64,000 bases of DNA, from the NCBI GenBank assembly GCA_017620975.1, contig JAGAUD010000012.1:33315-97314 (forward strand), in the 5' to 3' direction. Shown here piece by piece: positions 62,818 through 64,000 of this stretch. The notes under the pieces were generated by a model that was given only the letters and a program-made list of their open reading frames with translations, was not told the origin of the DNA and ran no database searches. How positions within the stretch are numbered: the stretch's first letter is position 1; every line of letters starts with the position of its first letter. Made by a program: the position numbers and the translations under genes. Source of the stretch: Lachnospiraceae bacterium. GTDB taxonomy: Bacteria; Bacillota_A; Clostridia; Lachnospirales; Lachnospiraceae.

Positions 62818-63435
62818 ATGACAGTGACAGGGATAACAGAAGTATCAAAGTCCCGCAGCAGAATCGAAATTGATCATCAATTCGCCTTTGTTTTATACAA
62901 AGGCGAATTGCGTCAATACCGTCTGCGGGAGGGAGAAGAATTACAAGAATCAGATTACCGTACCATCATGGAAGAGGTACTTCCCAAACGTGCCAAGCTT
63001 CGATGCATGAATCTCTTAAAAAGCCGGGAGTACACTACGGAGCAGCTTAAAACAAAGCTCCGCCAGGGCCAATACCCTGAAGAAATCATCGATCAGGCCA
63101 TATCCTACGTCTCTTCCTTCCACTATATCGATGATCTGCGTTATGCCACCGATTATATTACTGCCCACGAGGCCACCCGAAGCCGCAATCGCATCGAACA
63201 GGACCTCTATCGCAAAGGTATTTCCCAGCTCACTATTGCCCGGGCTTTCCAAGACTGGCAGTCCCAGGGCGGCACTCAAGACGAGCAATCCATGATCCAA
63301 GCCCTCTTAACCAAAAAACACTACGACCCTGAAAACGCCGATTACAAGGAACAACAGCGTATTTACGCCTACCTCCTCCGCAAAGGCTACCCTCCCACCC
63401 AAATCCGCCAAGCCCTAGGTTCGCTACGTGATTGA
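62818..63435 (+). CDS. recX: Regulatory protein RecX
   Basis: This 205-residue RecX inhibits RecA filament growth. It has three-helix repeats: MNLLKSREYTTEQLKTKLRQGQYPEEIIDQAISY (about 62-95), EATRSRNRIEQDLYRKGI (about 119) and AYLLRKGYPPTQIRQAL at the end. It begins 2 bases after recA, so it is co-transcribed and SOS-induced. From about 63060 the coding strand turns strongly to C/A-ended codons, unlike recA, ending just before the hairpin element at 63420-63454. Confidence 0.93.
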   Translation: MTVTGITEVSKSRSRIEIDHQFAFVLYKGELRQYRLREGEELQESDYRTIMEEVLPKRAKLRCMNLLKSREYTTEQLKTKLRQGQYPEEIIDQAISYVSSFHYIDDLRYATDYITAHEATRSRNRIEQDLYRKGISQLTIARAFQDWQSQGGTQDEQSMIQALLTKKHYDPENADYKEQQRIYAYLLRKGYPPTQIRQALGSLRD

Positions 63436-63490
63436 CCGAGCGAAAGCGTGTCTGAATGGAAGATTTCTCTCCCGATTGGGGCTGCCCGGT
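63420..63490 (+). repeat. Hairpin element, copy 2 (TTCGCT-N13-AGCGAAAGCGTGTCTG)
   Basis: TTCGCT (63420-63425), 13 bases, AGCGAAAGCGTGTCTG (63439-63454). The 17-mer from 63438 is identical to 55744-55760, and eight of the 13 spacer bases agree. A later TGCCCGG (63479-63485) also occurs after copy 1 (55776-55782) at another distance. The element overlaps the last codons of recX. Confidence 0.7.
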
Positions 63491-63541
63491 ATCCTAAAGT
63501 GTAAACTCTGACCAAAAGTTTGGGGAAATTTACAGTTCTAC

Positions 63542-63570
63542 TTGACATATCGACTAAATCAGTTTAAAAT
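63542..63570 (+). promoter_or_regulatory. Promoter of rny
   Basis: Perfect TTGACA (63542-63547), a 17-bp spacer and TAAAAT (63565-63570). Confidence 0.75.
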
Positions 63571-63691
63571 TTAACTGTTGTGAATTGCTTGTGAGAATGT
63601 TCTACAATACTCTGTCATAAGACAGATTGGTACATACATTCCATTAGATGTTTGTACAATGAAAATTTAATAAGGAGGTGCTCCTGTAGCG

Positions 63692-64000
63692 ATGTGGAGT
63701 TATGTGATTACCGCATTGGTTTGTATCGTAGCGTCAGCTGCTATTACTGCTGTCGTAACTACTATGTATCAGAAGAAGGTTACTGAGACGACAATCGGCA
63801 ATGCAGAGGACAAGGCGAGAGAAATCATTGATGAAGCTCTTAAGACCGCTGAGACGAAGAAACGTGAATCCCTTCTTGAAGTCAAGGAAGAGTCCATTCG
63901 TACCAAGAACGAACTGGATAAGGAGATCAAGGAGAGAAGAGCGGAAGCACAGCGTTATGAACGCAGAGTCCAGCAGAAGGAAGAGAACATCGACAAGAAA
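63692..64000 (+). CDS. rny: Ribonuclease Y, N-terminal part (partial)
   Basis: The frame runs off the right edge after 103 codons. The start is ATG 63692, some 12 bases after AAGGAGGTG. It shows one TM segment (about 4-25; VITALVCIVASAAITAVVT) and a long charged coiled coil (EDKAREIIDEALKTAETKK, RRVQQKEENIDKK), as in membrane-anchored RNase Y. The KH and HD catalytic domains are beyond the window. RNase Y starts mRNA decay in Bacillota and partners PNPase, whose gene is at 39.8 kb. Confidence 0.93.
   Translation, partial: MWSYVITALVCIVASAAITAVVTTMYQKKVTETTIGNAEDKAREIIDEALKTAETKKRESLLEVKEESIRTKNELDKEIKERRAEAQRYERRVQQKEENIDKK

Overview
The window looks like a chromosomal segment of a Gram-positive, probably spore-forming anaerobe of the class Clostridia, most likely Lachnospiraceae. 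This rests on gene content and order: Mini-RNase III, RlmB and SigH next to cysS; an oxygen-sensitive class III ribonucleotide reductase; a PPi-type phosphofructokinase; DUF4317 and DUF5685 proteins; CIRCE control of groESL; Gram-positive SOS boxes at recA; and a Spo0A-type DNA-binding protein. Most genes are on the + strand, and base composition is moderate. There is no prophage, insertion sequence, CRISPR array or rRNA operon.

Layout. 1-2.1 kb: end of cysS, mrnC, rlmB and sigH. 2.1-9.5 kb: an RND-type permease with its own consensus promoter and a palindrome, an AgrC/AgrA-like two-component system, two identical tRNA-Thr genes and two small unknown genes. 9.6-16.2 kb: PBP1A (-), a YigZ protein, a structured leader before mgtE, and PPi-PFK (-). 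16.3-22 kb: a pdxT remnant, a heterodimeric ABC exporter (-) with a divergent AraC regulator, and a C39-like peptidase. 22-28.8 kb: groES-groEL, alpha-galactosidase, YitT and a dipeptidase. 28.9-37.8 kb: the translation operon rimP-nusA-rnpM-ylxQ-infB-rbfA-nrnA-truB-ribF. 38-42 kb: an NlpC/P60 hydrolase, rpsO and pnp, with elaborate leaders. 42-44.8 kb: nitroreductase and a Zn-ribbon/DUF5685/J-domain cluster. 44.9-47.8 kb: nrdD-nrdG with tandem NrdR boxes. 47.8-53.9 kb: DUF4317 (-), a receiver-less Spo0A, glgA, a SpoVB-like flippase and a polysaccharide deacetylase. 53.9-55.7 kb: rqcH (-). 55.9-61.3 kb: yicC-remA-gmk-rpoZ-rimO-pgsA-cinA. 61.4-64 kb: SOS-controlled recA, recX and the start of rny.

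Much of the window is housekeeping machinery organised as two long co-directional operons, one for translation and RNA decay and one for nucleotide metabolism and DNA repair. The most unexpected signal is a pair of hairpin elements, at about 55726-55760 and 63420-63454. They share TTCGCT-N13-AGCGAAAGCGTGTCTG. Each bounds, on its left side only, a 0.4-0.8 kb tract in which the + strand is depleted in G and enriched in C and A at synonymous sites. The two tracts lie in genes of opposite orientation (rqcH and recX), so coding strand alone does not explain them. This suggests a localized, strand-specific mutational or ssDNA process tied to the element.
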